Notes under the pieces: model-generated
Seen by the model: the letters and a program-made list of their open reading frames with translations, nothing else
Databases searched by the model: none
Told to the model about the DNA's origin: nothing
Program-made: the position numbers and the translations under genes
NCBI GenBank assembly: GCA_019694455.1
Contig: JAIBBY010000036.1
Coordinates: forward strand, 1 to 51,162
Length of the DNA: 51,162 bases
Direction: 5' to 3'
From: Pirellulales bacterium
GTDB lineage: Bacteria; Planctomycetota; Planctomycetia; Pirellulales; JAEUIK01
Part shown: positions 9,166 to 17,847 of the stretch, in pieces
Numbering within the stretch: the first letter of the stretch is position 1
How the letters are laid out: the number at the start of each line of letters is the position of its first letter

Positions 9166-10349
9166 AGAATTCCAGGGGCCGCGACCGAAATGCCTTTCAG
9201 CGCCATCTTGAGCGAATCGACGTTCGGCGCCACTTCAAACGCCGTCGCGCGATCGATCAAGTCCGCCTCCACCAGCGATTTGAGGCTCATCGTAAAGTCC
9301 TGCATCCCTTCGTTCACGCACATCCGAATCGCGTCCGGCAGGCGCTCGTCGTTCCCCTCCAGCACTAGCTTGCGCACGGTGGGGTTGAACGTCATGATCT
9401 CCACCGTAGGCACCCGCCCCACCCCCGGCTTGATGCTCGGCAATAGCTTTTGCGCCACGATCCCCTTCATGTTGAAGGCCATCGCGCTGCGCAGCGCCGG
9501 GTGCATGTCCTGTGGAAACAAGTCGAGGATGCGGCCAATTGTGGTCGGCGCGCTGGAGGCGTGAATCGTCCCGAACACCAAGTGTCCCGTTTCCGCCGCG
9601 TGAATCGCCGTCAAGAACGTCTCGCGATCGCGCATTTCGCCCACCAGCATCACGTCGGGATCTTCGCGCACCGCGTGCTTCATCCCGATCTCAAAGTTCT
9701 TCACGTCCGCGCCAATTTCGCGCTGGTTGATCAGGCACTTGTCCTCCGAAAACACCACTTCAATCGGATCTTCGAGGGTCAGAATGTGCTTGCGGTAGTT
9801 GTGATTGATCCAATTCAACATCGAGGCGATGGTGGTCGTCTTGCCGGAACCGGTCACCCCTGCCAAGAGCACCATCCCTTGATCGAACTTGCACAACTCC
9901 TCCATCACCGGCGGCAGGTTCAGCCCGTCGAAGTCGGGAATCCAGTTGTTCACGCGCCGCGCCACCAGCCCCACATGCCCCATCTGTTGCAACAAATTCA
10001 CGCGGAAGCGCCAGTTCTCGCCATCCACCTCCACCACATGCGCGAAGTCGGCGCCTCCTGACTCTTCAAAAATCTTGCGGTTCCGCGCGTCCATCATCGG
10101 AAAGCACAGTCGCACCATTTCCTGGTCGTCGATCGGCTCGCGATTCAACGGCCGCAAGCTGCCATTGACGCGCAGATAAGGCGCCTTGCCCACCTTCAGA
10201 TGCAGGTCGCTCCCCTTCAGCTTCACCGCCGTGCGAAACAGCTTGTCGATCTCCAGCTCGCGCTTTTGGCCGCCATAGCGCGCCATCTCGTCGTCGAGAC
10301 TGAAGTCCTGAGTATCCAGGTGACTCGTATGTCGGCTGCCAAGGCTCAT
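9162..10349 (-). CDS. pilT: PilT-family type IV pilus retraction ATPase
   Basis: The 395-residue protein matches PilT apart from about 30 extra N-terminal residues. The N-terminal domain begins around residue 33 ('IDKLFRTAVKLKGSDLHL'). The ATPase core has an intact Walker A 'GVTGSGKT' (164-171), an Asp box near 'LTLEDPIEVV', Walker B 'DPDVMLVGEMRD' (230-241) and a His box 'GTIHASSAPTT'. The C-terminal 'DAIRMCVNEGMQDF' corresponds to the PilT AIRNLIRE region. PilT hexamers hydrolyse ATP at the cytoplasmic face of the membrane to pull pili in. The gene starts 29 bases after hisF and overlaps the pseudo-ATPase gene by four bases, so the two are probably made together. Confidence 0.94.
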   Translation of the reverse strand: MSLGSRHTSHLDTQDFSLDDEMARYGGQKRELEIDKLFRTAVKLKGSDLHLKVGKAPYLRVNGSLRPLNREPIDDQEMVRLCFPMMDARNRKIFEESGGADFAHVVEVDGENWRFRVNLLQQMGHVGLVARRVNNWIPDFDGLNLPPVMEELCKFDQGMVLLAGVTGSGKTTTIASMLNWINHNYRKHILTLEDPIEVVFSEDKCLINQREIGADVKNFEIGMKHAVREDPDVMLVGEMRDRETFLTAIHAAETGHLVFGTIHASSAPTTIGRILDLFPQDMHPALRSAMAFNMKGIVAQKLLPSIKPGVGRVPTVEIMTFNPTVRKLVLEGNDERLPDAIRMCVNEGMQDFTMSLKSLVEADLIDRATAFEVAPNVDSLKMALKGISVAAPGIL

Positions 10350-10378
10350 CGAAATGACGTCCTGTTCCGATTGTGTCG

Positions 10379-11164
10379 TTACGCCGCGCGCTCGTCCGGC
10401 AAACGGACGGCGATGCCGCGCTCTCGCATGATACGTTTTGTTTCAGTAATCGTGTATTCGCCAAAGTGAAAGATGCTCGCCGCCAGCGCCGCGTCGGCGT
10501 GTCCCAGCGCGATCGCGTCCGCCAGGTGCTCGGGACGTCCCGCTCCGCCGCTCGCCACCACTGGTATCGAAACCGCTCGGCTCACCGCCGCCGTGATTTC
10601 CAGATCGTAGCCCTGTTTGGTGCCGTCGGCGTCCATCGAGGTAAGCACAATCTCGCCCGCTCCCAGGCGTTCCACCTCGCGCGCCCAGGCCACGGCTTCC
10701 AGCCCCGTCCCTTTGCGGCCGCCGTTGATATGTACTTCCCAAAACTCGCGCCCGTCACGCTGTACGCGCTTGGGATCGATGTTCACCACGATGCACTGGC
10801 TGCCAAATCGCTGCGCCGCTTCGCGCACGAACTGCGGGTTTTGCGGCGCCGCCGAGTTGATCGACACCTTGTCGCAGCCGGCGTTCAATAGGGCGCGGAT
10901 GTCGTCGACCGTGCGAATCCCCCCCCCCACCGTCAGCGGCATAAAGATGACTTCCGCCGTACGGCGTACCACATCCAAGATGATGTCGCGTCCCTCATGG
11001 CTGGCCGTAATGTCCAGAAACACCAGTTCGTCGGCGCCCTCTGCCTCATAGCGCGCGGCTACCTCCACCGGGTCGCCGGCATCGCGAAGATTCAAGAAAT
11101 TCGTTCCTTTCACCACCCGGCCTCGATTCACGTCGAGGCAAGGGATGACGCGCTTGGCTAGCAT
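10379..11164 (-). CDS. hisF: Imidazole glycerol phosphate synthase cyclase subunit HisF
   Basis: HisF uses ammonia from HisH to turn PRFAR into imidazole glycerol phosphate and AICAR in histidine synthesis in the cytoplasm. The 261-residue TIM barrel begins '[12 protein letters not shown]'; choosing the ATG at 11162-11164 rather than the one two codons upstream puts the catalytic aspartates exactly at Asp11 (CLDV) and Asp130 (VVNIDPKR), as in characterised HisF. The phosphate-binding '[10 protein letters not shown]' and '[11 protein letters not shown]' loops are present. No other his gene is visible nearby. It sits at the head of a minus-strand run, 29 bases before pilT. Confidence 0.96.
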   Translation of the reverse strand: MLAKRVIPCLDVNRGRVVKGTNFLNLRDAGDPVEVAARYEAEGADELVFLDITASHEGRDIILDVVRRTAEVIFMPLTVGGGIRTVDDIRALLNAGCDKVSINSAAPQNPQFVREAAQRFGSQCIVVNIDPKRVQRDGREFWEVHINGGRKGTGLEAVAWAREVERLGAGEIVLTSMDADGTKQGYDLEITAAVSRAVSIPVVASGGAGRPEHLADAIALGHADAALAASIFHFGEYTITETKRIMRERGIAVRLPDERAA

Positions 11165-11385
11165 CGTCAAAGCCCGCGTGTTGTTCTGTTCCGATGGAAG
11201 GCGGGTCGCTGGCTCGACTCAATTGGTCTAAGCCGTGGCAAGCTATCACTTTAAGCCCAAAACCCTAAAGACGCAACGAGCCAGCATCAGGTTTCGCCGC
11301 GCCGCGCGAATTGCCGTACGCGATCCTCAAATTCGCGGCAACTGTCGTGATTCTCCCGACCCAAGCCAGTTGCCGCACTCTTGGG

Positions 11386-11396
11386 AAGGGAGAAAA
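11386..11396 (+). promoter_or_regulatory. Ribosome binding site of the HNH gene
   Basis: The purine run GGGAAGGGAG immediately before the ATG at 11397 supports that start over an in-frame ATG at 11457. Confidence 0.6.
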
Positions 11397-11732
11397 ATGC
11401 CGCAGCGGCTTCCGTTCGCAGATCGATCGTCGTACTCGTTGCCGACAAAGCCCCAAATGTCCCAACCACGTTGCCATCTCTGCGGTCGCGACGTTCCGCT
11501 CACGCGACATCATCTGATTCCCCGCGCCTGCCACCGCCGCGGCTGGTTCCAACGGCGTTACAGTCGAGAGCAGCTAAATCGGTGGATTCCGCTTTGCCGA
11601 CTTTGCCACAGCGGAATCCACGATCTTATTCCCAATGAGCAGCAACTTGGCAAACAGTACGCCACCCCCGAACAATTGCTCTCCCATCAAGGCGTACAGC
11701 GCATGCTGGCCTGGGTTCGCAAACAAAAATGA
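11397..11732 (+). CDS. Small HNH-type protein (putative nuclease)
   Basis: The protein has 111 residues. The core contains 'CHLCGRDVPLTRHHLIPR' (Cys26, Cys29, His38, His39) and a second pair 'CRLCHSGIH' (Cys67, Cys70, His71, His75), the layout of HNH proteins in which four cysteines bind zinc and the His-His pair forms the catalytic strand. The tail 'LLSHQGVQRMLAWVRKQK' is typical of a stand-alone family of small HNH proteins found in many bacteria, whose role is not well defined. The first 20 residues are low-information; the true start might be 11457, giving 91 residues. It stands alone, divergent from hisF. Confidence 0.82.
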   Translation: MPQRLPFADRSSYSLPTKPQMSQPRCHLCGRDVPLTRHHLIPRACHRRGWFQRRYSREQLNRWIPLCRLCHSGIHDLIPNEQQLGKQYATPEQLLSHQGVQRMLAWVRKQK

Positions 11733-11862
11733 GCGTCACTTTGACCCAATCGGTCATCTGAGTTGACCCACCCGTACCGCCCCTTTACGATCGATTGAAA
11801 GGGTTTGCTCGGGCCAACTTACAGCGCTTGCGCACATGCGCTCGGGCGGCAGGGCAACCCCA

Positions 11863-11870
11863 GGGAGAGG
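11863..11870 (+). promoter_or_regulatory. Ribosome binding site deciding a GTG start
   Basis: GGGAGAGG lies six bases before the GTG at 11877. This spacing and the signal peptide that follows favour the GTG over the upstream in-frame ATG at 11805. Confidence 0.65.
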
Positions 11871-11876
11871 TATGTC

Positions 11877-13511
11877 GTGATTCGTCCGTGCTGGGTGCGT
11901 TCGTTCCCTGCGCGCCAGGCGCTTTCGGCGCTGGCGCTCGGCCTCTTGGCCAGCGTCTTCCTCCCGCGCGCCTATGCCGAGCTCACGCCCGAGAGCCCGG
12001 AGGTCAAAAAGGCCGTTGAAAAAGCGCTGAAGTTCCTCGGCTCGGCAAAAGATCAGCGGCTCGGCGGTATGGCGGTCATGGGACTCGCCGCCTACAAAGC
12101 CACCAGCGATCACAAGCATCCGGTCGTTCAATCGCAGCTCGACGAAGTGCTACAGCATGTGAACGGCGACGGCGTGCTCAAGCAACAAGATATCTACTCG
12201 CTCGGCATCGCGCTCATCTTTCTGGCCAATATCGATCCCCAATCGCACACTCCTCAAATAAAGGCGCTGATCGACGAACTGGCGGCTCGCCAAAAGGGGC
12301 ACGGCGGCTGGGGATATACCCATCTGCCAACCGGCGACACCTCGATGACGCAATACGCCGTCCTCGGCCTCTGGGAGGCAGCGCGCGCCGGTTTCGATAC
12401 GCCCCTTGCCGCATGGGAGAATGTCGCCAATTGGCTTTTGCGCACACAAGATCCCAGCGGCGGCTTCGGCTATCAAGGCAACGACCCCGGCACCTTCGAG
12501 CGGACCACGCAGAACGAGGTCCGACATAGCCTCACCGCCGGCGGCCTCTCCAGCCTCTACCTTTGCGGCGATTATCTCGGACTCAACCTCGCCACGGGTC
12601 CTACCGAAAATCTCTCCGCCGCCCTCAAGCCCGTCGGTGGCGCGAAGCGGCGCAAGACCGGCCGGCTCAGCGACAAGGTCGATCCCCAGCGCATCGACGA
12701 AGCGCAAGCGCTCGGCGCCAATTGGTTCAACGATCATTGGGAACTCGCGCCCACCACATCGCAGTACTTGCACTACTTCATGTATAGCTTCGAACGCTAC
12801 GAGAGCTTTCGCGAGGCGTTCGGCGGCCAGCCTGAATCACGCGATTGGTTCGATGGCATCGCGCAAGCGCTCCTCAAATCGCAGTCGGGCACAGGCAGTT
12901 GGGCCAGCGGATCGGGCGCGCAGGTCGACACCGCGTTCAGCGTGCTGTTCTTGGTCCGCTCGACCAAGAAAACCCTGGTCGATGCGGGCCTGTTAGGGGG
13001 CGGTTCGATGGTGGCTGGTCGCGGAGTTCCAAAAACCGATGGCGCGCTGCGGATGCGCGGCGGCGACATCGTCGCCTCCCCGCTGAACGTCCCCGCCGCG
13101 CAGTTGCTGTCGCTCGTCGAGGACGCCAGCAACCCCGAGAGCGTGAAGGCGGCCGAAGGGCTGTACGCCTTGGCCACCGCCGCCGACGAATCGGTGCTCA
13201 ACCAACACGCGGTCCAGTTGCGCAAGCTCGCCGGCGCCGATTCGCCCGAGGCTCGCATGGCCGCGGTCACCGCGCTTGGTCGCACGCGCAACCTGGATAA
13301 CGTGCCCACCCTGATCTTCGCCCTCACCGATCCCGATACCCAGGTGGTCACCGCCGCGCTCGAGGCGCTTCGCTACATCAGCCGCCAACGGCCGGGTTCG
13401 ACCGGCACGGTCATTGCCGACGAGACGGGCCGCAAGGTCGCCATCGAGTACTGGAAAAACTGGTATCTCGCCATCCGCCCCGATGCCTCCCTCACCGACT
13501 TGGAGCGCTGA
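11877..13511 (+). CDS. Exported cyclase-like alpha-toroid protein with HEAT-like C terminus
   Basis: The 544-residue product begins at GTG with a signal peptide (about residues 1-34, ending RAYA before ELTPESPE). The body resembles the prenyltransferase/squalene-oxidase-like alpha-alpha toroid: Gly/Trp-rich turns such as 'KGHGGWGYTHLPTGDTSMTQYA', 'TQDPSGGFGYQGNDPG' and 'TGSWASG'. The C-terminal quarter has HEAT-like helices ('EARMAAVTALGRTRNLDNVPTLIFAL'). No DxDD-type cyclase motif was seen, so enzymatic cyclisation is unlikely; planctomycetes carry many exported proteins of this fold without known activity. It is the first gene of a five-gene operon, 20 bases before the next start. Confidence 0.82.
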   Translation: MIRPCWVRSFPARQALSALALGLLASVFLPRAYAELTPESPEVKKAVEKALKFLGSAKDQRLGGMAVMGLAAYKATSDHKHPVVQSQLDEVLQHVNGDGVLKQQDIYSLGIALIFLANIDPQSHTPQIKALIDELAARQKGHGGWGYTHLPTGDTSMTQYAVLGLWEAARAGFDTPLAAWENVANWLLRTQDPSGGFGYQGNDPGTFERTTQNEVRHSLTAGGLSSLYLCGDYLGLNLATGPTENLSAALKPVGGAKRRKTGRLSDKVDPQRIDEAQALGANWFNDHWELAPTTSQYLHYFMYSFERYESFREAFGGQPESRDWFDGIAQALLKSQSGTGSWASGSGAQVDTAFSVLFLVRSTKKTLVDAGLLGGGSMVAGRGVPKTDGALRMRGGDIVASPLNVPAAQLLSLVEDASNPESVKAAEGLYALATAADESVLNQHAVQLRKLAGADSPEARMAAVTALGRTRNLDNVPTLIFALTDPDTQVVTAALEALRYISRQRPGSTGTVIADETGRKVAIEYWKNWYLAIRPDASLTDLER

Positions 13512-13531
13512 CGAGCGAGCCGGACCCGCGC

Positions 13532-14434
13532 ATGGCAACAGTCGCCGAAAAAACGCCCCCCCCTCCCCCGCGGATCACCAAGTCCGAAGGGCTGCGCGCC
13601 ACCCCCTTCGATAACGTCGTCAGCCTGCTGGTGGCGCTGCTTATGCTGCTGGGCGTGATCGTCGGCGCGCTCTTGATGGTCTGGCTCAGCAACCGCGTCC
13701 TCACCATCCCGGTCACGCTTCCCGTGGTCATAGAAGATGTCGGCGGCGGTCGACCCGACGGCGTGGTAGGAGACAGCATGGAGCTTGACGAACCCGATGC
13801 CGAGCAGATCGGTCAACAGACCGACTTGCAACTGACGCAGGTCGAAGACACTCTCAGCAAAGTCTCGACCGTCATCTCGTCGCAGCTCAGCGAAATCGAT
13901 CAACTCGTCACGCAAGACGCGCCGGCCGTCAAAAGCGGTGGCGGCAAACTGCAAGGCGACGGACGCCGCGTCGCCTACGGTTTCGGCGACGGCCCCCCCG
14001 GCATTCCGCGTTACAAACGCTGGGAAATTTACTATGCGTCGGGAGGCACCATGGAAGAATACGCTCGCCAATTGGACTACTTCAAGATCGAGTTGGCGGC
14101 GGTCGGCGGTGAGGAAGTGACCTACCTGTCGAATCTCTCGGCCCCCGCCCCCTCGCGGCGCACTGGCGCGGGCGACCAGGAAAAACGTCTCTACATGTCG
14201 TGGCGGCAAGGCAACCTCAAACAGGCCGACCGCCGCTTGCTTTCCAAAGCCGGCGTCCAGGCCGATGGCAAGCTGATCGTGCAGTTCTATTCGCCAGAAA
14301 TCGAACAACGTCTCGCCCAGCTCGAAGTGGCCTTCGCCGGCAGAAAGCCGGGGCAAATCCGCCGCACCCGTTTCGCCGTGCGCAAAGCCGCCGACGGCTA
14401 CGAATACTACGTGCTCGATCAAACGCCGCTCTAA
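13532..14434 (+). CDS. Membrane-anchored protein of unknown family
   Basis: The protein has 300 residues. A Pro-rich cytoplasmic N terminus (residues 1-28) is followed by one hydrophobic segment at about 29-52 and then a polar extracytoplasmic part. The latter has an acidic linker, a coiled-coil-like stretch 'QVEDTLSKVSTVISSQLSEIDQ', and a compact C-terminal domain beginning near 'IPRYKRWEIYYASGG'. I do not recognise the domain. It is second in the operon, 20 bases after the cyclase-like gene and 32 bases before the kinase gene. The topology suggests an inner-membrane tether for periplasmic partners encoded on either side; that is inference. Confidence 0.8.
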   Translation: MATVAEKTPPPPPRITKSEGLRATPFDNVVSLLVALLMLLGVIVGALLMVWLSNRVLTIPVTLPVVIEDVGGGRPDGVVGDSMELDEPDAEQIGQQTDLQLTQVEDTLSKVSTVISSQLSEIDQLVTQDAPAVKSGGGKLQGDGRRVAYGFGDGPPGIPRYKRWEIYYASGGTMEEYARQLDYFKIELAAVGGEEVTYLSNLSAPAPSRRTGAGDQEKRLYMSWRQGNLKQADRRLLSKAGVQADGKLIVQFYSPEIEQRLAQLEVAFAGRKPGQIRRTRFAVRKAADGYEYYVLDQTPL

Positions 14435-14466
14435 CCCAAAGCCAACTCTCCAACCAAGCGCCGCGC

Positions 14467-17400
14467 ATGCTCACTGCCGACGACCTACTCTACGCCCTCG
14501 CCGACAGCAGTCTCATCACCCCCGAGCTGCTCGCCAAGCTGCGCAAGCGCGTCGACGATGCGGGCGGCAAGGTCGATCCCCGCACCATTGCCAAGTATCT
14601 CATCGACCGCGATCATCTCTCGCTCTGGCAGGCCAACCAGTTGCTGGCCGGGCGGCGCGCCTTCTACCTGGGTCGCTACAAACTCCTCGATCGCATCGGC
14701 CAAGGCGGCATGGGCGTCGTCTTCAAGGCGCGGCATGCGGTCATGGATCGCATCGTCGCGCTAAAAGTCATGTCGCGCGCCTTGCTCGACAACCCGCACG
14801 CCGTCGCTCGCTTCAATCGCGAAGTCAAAACGGCCGCCGCGCTCAACCATCCCAATATCATCACCGCCTTCGACGCCGATGCCGTCGGCAATACGCACTT
14901 TCTCGTCATGGAGTTCGTCGACGGCAAAGACCTCAACACCTGGCTGCGCGCGATTGGTCCGTTCCCCATCGCCGCGGCCTGCGAATGCGCAATGCAGGCG
15001 GCCCAGGGGCTCTCCTATGCCCATCGACAAGGCTTGGTGCATCGCGACATCAAGCCCGTCAATCTGCTCATTTCCTGGAACGCCGAAACCAGCCGCCCCG
15101 TGCTTAAAATTCTTGACCTCGGACTGGCCCGCTTTATCAGCGAATCGCACGAGGAAGGGGGCCTCACGCGGCTCGGACAAACCATCGGCACCCCCGATTA
15201 CATCGCCCCCGAGGCGGCCCAAAGCTTCAAGACCGCCGACATCCGCGCCGACATCTTCAGCCTGGGCTGCGCCCTGTTCAAACTGCTTACCGGCAGGTTG
15301 CCCTACAGCGGCGACAACACGATGGAAAAGCTGATGGCCCGCAGCAGCCACGATGCGCCCTTGCTGCGTTCGCTGCGCGCCGATGCCCCCGCCGAGCTAG
15401 AAGCCCTCGTCGCCAAAATGCTCGCCCGCGATCCGGCAACTCGCTTTCAAACCCCCGCCGATCTGGTAGCCGCCCTCACACCGTTCGCCGCGTCTACCAA
15501 CGGCGATCAGCAGTCGCTGGAGCTGTTTAGCCAGCCACTTGGCGAACCGGGCGGCATGGCCGCCTCGGCCATTGAACCCGACGCCGATACCAGCTTGGCC
15601 GAGTTCTTTCGCGATTGCTCCATATCTCCGGCGCGTGAGGAAAAGCCCTCCAAGCCGCGCCCCACGCTGACCGGCGACGTGCTGGAACTGGCGCCACTCG
15701 ATGGAGATCCGGCGCCCGTCGCTTGGGAACCCCCTAAGCCGGACGCGCCCAAGCCGCAACTGCCTCCGCTCCCCACCGCGCCCATCGGCAAACCAGCCGC
15801 GCCCCTGCGCATTGTAGAACCAATCGACGACGACGCGCTGCTTGCGACCGACGCCGCCGATCCGGTGGAGGAACTGTTCGCCCAGCCGCGCCGCAAGCAG
15901 GCTGCGCCCCTGCGCGAGCCGCGCACGTTGCGTCCGCTGCGCAAACGCAATGCATGGGACTCCCCGTTGCTGCTGGTCGGCGGCGGCGCCCTCTTGTTGC
16001 TCATCGTGGCCGCGGTCGCGCTTACCTGGACCAATTGGCGACGCAGCGGCGACAACCTGCTCAAGGCCGCCGACGACGCCTACAAGGCGGGCTCTTTCAC
16101 GCAGGCGATCGATATCTACAAGCAGTTTTTGGAAGGCAACTCGCGCCATCCAGAAGCCTCGCGCGCCAAAGTGTACGCCGCGCTCGCCGAGATGCGCCGC
16201 GCCGGCGCCGAGACGGGCGACTGGTCGAAATCGCTGGCCACTACCAAAGCTCGCCTCAACCAAATCGCCAGCGAACCGGCCGTTGCCAACGCCAAGGATG
16301 AACTCGGTTCTATCTTGTCCCATCTGGCCAAGGGACTGGCCGACCAGGCGCAGCGCCAAAAAGATCCTCAGCTTGTTGCCGGCGCTCAAGAAGCCTTGCA
16401 ACTCCTCGATCAGCATGTCCCCCCCGAGTTTCGTCCCGCGCAGCGCGTCAAGGAAATCGAACACTCGCTGGAACTGACCACCCGCGACGTGGCCCGCGGC
16501 GCCGCTCTGACCAAGGCCGTCGCAGCCGTGAAGGCCGCCACTGCCCAAGGCGACACCGCTGCCGGTTACGCGCAGCGCAAACAGTTATTGCGCGACTATC
16601 CCGACCTGGCCGACGACCCCACGCTGCGACAAGCGGTCCTCAAAGTCGCCAAGGCGGAGCAAAGCGCCGTGCAGATCGATCGCGCGCCGCGCGCCGCCGA
16701 AACCACCGAACCCGCCGCCGCGATCATCAGTCCGCCAGCAAATTCCACTGGCAAGACAGCCCCCGGTGTCGAGGGGCAAGTGGTATACGCCTTCGCCGCC
16801 GGCCATGCGATTGGCGTCGATGCCACCACCGGCAGCATACTCTGGCAGCGCGGTGTTGGCGCCGATGGCGCCTTCGCCCCCGTGAGTGTGTCGTCGCAGG
16901 CCGATGCCGACGCCCTGTTGATCGACGCCAATCGCCACGAACTCTGGCGCGTCGCCCCGCGTGATGGTCAGCTTCGCTGGCGCGGTCCCCTGGTAGCGAC
17001 AGCGGTCGCCCCACCGCTTATCGGCGGCAAGCACGCCTGGGCGGCCACCGCCGATGGGCGGCTCGCCGGCTTCGATCTGGAATCGGGCGAGCGCACCGTC
17101 GTCTTTACGCTCCCTCAGACACTCGGCGTCGGGCCAGCCATCGATGCCACCAGCGGCAGACTCTATCAGATCGGCGGGCATGCCAGCCTGTTTGCCCTGT
17201 CAACCGCAGCCGCCACCTGCGACGAGGTGTTCTATCTTGGGCATGATCCCGGCACCATCGTCGTGCCCCCCCTGGTCGTCAGTCGCTATCTCTTCGTTGC
17301 CGAAAATCATCTGGCCGACCGCTCGCGCCTTCGCGTCCTGCTGACCAACGATCAAGGTTTGGAAATCAAAGAAATCGCCCAGGTACCGCTCAACGGACAT

Positions 17401-17847
17401 GTCCAGACGATGCCACAGTTAGTCGGCCGACAACTCTTCGTCGTCACCGACCGCGGCGCCGTGTACGCCTTCGAAGTCGCCAACCCCGACCAGCCACAAC
17501 CGCTCGGGCCTCCGGTGCTCGCCCCAGCCACCGATGGCCAACGACGCTCGCGCGTCTTTGTGGCGCGGCCAGGTCGCTTGTGGTCGGGCGGCGACCAACT
17601 CACTGGCTACGATATTCAACTCGCCGCCGGGCGACTTGTGTCGATGGCGGTCCGCAATCAAGGCGACTCCTTCCTCGAGCCCATGACCGCCCAAAACGAA
17701 GTGGTGTTCCACTTGCGCCGCAAGGCGGGCAGCCAGGCCATCACCCTTTCGGCAATGGCCCTGCAATCGGGCGACGTCTATTGGGAGACCGATCTCCCGC
17801 CAGCCTCAACCGCAGCCGAACCGGCCGCCGCCAGCGCCTCGCAATGA
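14467..17847 (+). CDS. Transmembrane Ser/Thr protein kinase with extracytoplasmic TPR-like and PQQ-like propeller domains
   Basis: The protein has 1126 residues, starting at ATG 14467; the frame is open further upstream, but that part lies inside the previous gene. After about 70 residues a Hanks-type kinase domain runs to about 340: Gly loop 'GQGGMG' (78-83), Lys100 in VALK, 'VHRDIKPVN' with catalytic Asp194, a DLG in place of DFG at Asp217, and 'GTPDYIAPEA'. A Pro-rich linker leads to a membrane helix at about 500-521. Outside the membrane come TPR-like helices and, from about residue 745, a beta-propeller with PQQ-like phrases such as 'VDATTGSILWQRG'. It should sense something in the periplasm and phosphorylate cytoplasmic targets. 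Its stop overlaps the next ATG by four bases. Confidence 0.93.
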   Translation: MLTADDLLYALADSSLITPELLAKLRKRVDDAGGKVDPRTIAKYLIDRDHLSLWQANQLLAGRRAFYLGRYKLLDRIGQGGMGVVFKARHAVMDRIVALKVMSRALLDNPHAVARFNREVKTAAALNHPNIITAFDADAVGNTHFLVMEFVDGKDLNTWLRAIGPFPIAAACECAMQAAQGLSYAHRQGLVHRDIKPVNLLISWNAETSRPVLKILDLGLARFISESHEEGGLTRLGQTIGTPDYIAPEAAQSFKTADIRADIFSLGCALFKLLTGRLPYSGDNTMEKLMARSSHDAPLLRSLRADAPAELEALVAKMLARDPATRFQTPADLVAALTPFAASTNGDQQSLELFSQPLGEPGGMAASAIEPDADTSLAEFFRDCSISPAREEKPSKPRPTLTGDVLELAPLDGDPAPVAWEPPKPDAPKPQLPPLPTAPIGKPAAPLRIVEPIDDDALLATDAADPVEELFAQPRRKQAAPLREPRTLRPLRKRNAWDSPLLLVGGGALLLLIVAAVALTWTNWRRSGDNLLKAADDAYKAGSFTQAIDIYKQFLEGNSRHPEASRAKVYAALAEMRRAGAETGDWSKSLATTKARLNQIASEPAVANAKDELGSILSHLAKGLADQAQRQKDPQLVAGAQEALQLLDQHVPPEFRPAQRVKEIEHSLELTTRDVARGAALTKAVAAVKAATAQGDTAAGYAQRKQLLRDYPDLADDPTLRQAVLKVAKAEQSAVQIDRAPRAAETTEPAAAIISPPANSTGKTAPGVEGQVVYAFAAGHAIGVDATTGSILWQRGVGADGAFAPVSVSSQADADALLIDANRHELWRVAPRDGQLRWRGPLVATAVAPPLIGGKHAWAATADGRLAGFDLESGERTVVFTLPQTLGVGPAIDATSGRLYQIGGHASLFALSTAAATCDEVFYLGHDPGTIVVPPLVVSRYLFVAENHLADRSRLRVLLTNDQGLEIKEIAQVPLNGHVQTMPQLVGRQLFVVTDRGAVYAFEVANPDQPQPLGPPVLAPATDGQRRSRVFVARPGRLWSGGDQLTGYDIQLAAGRLVSMAVRNQGDSFLEPMTAQNEVVFHLRRKAGSQAITLSAMALQSGDVYWETDLPPASTAAEPAAASASQ

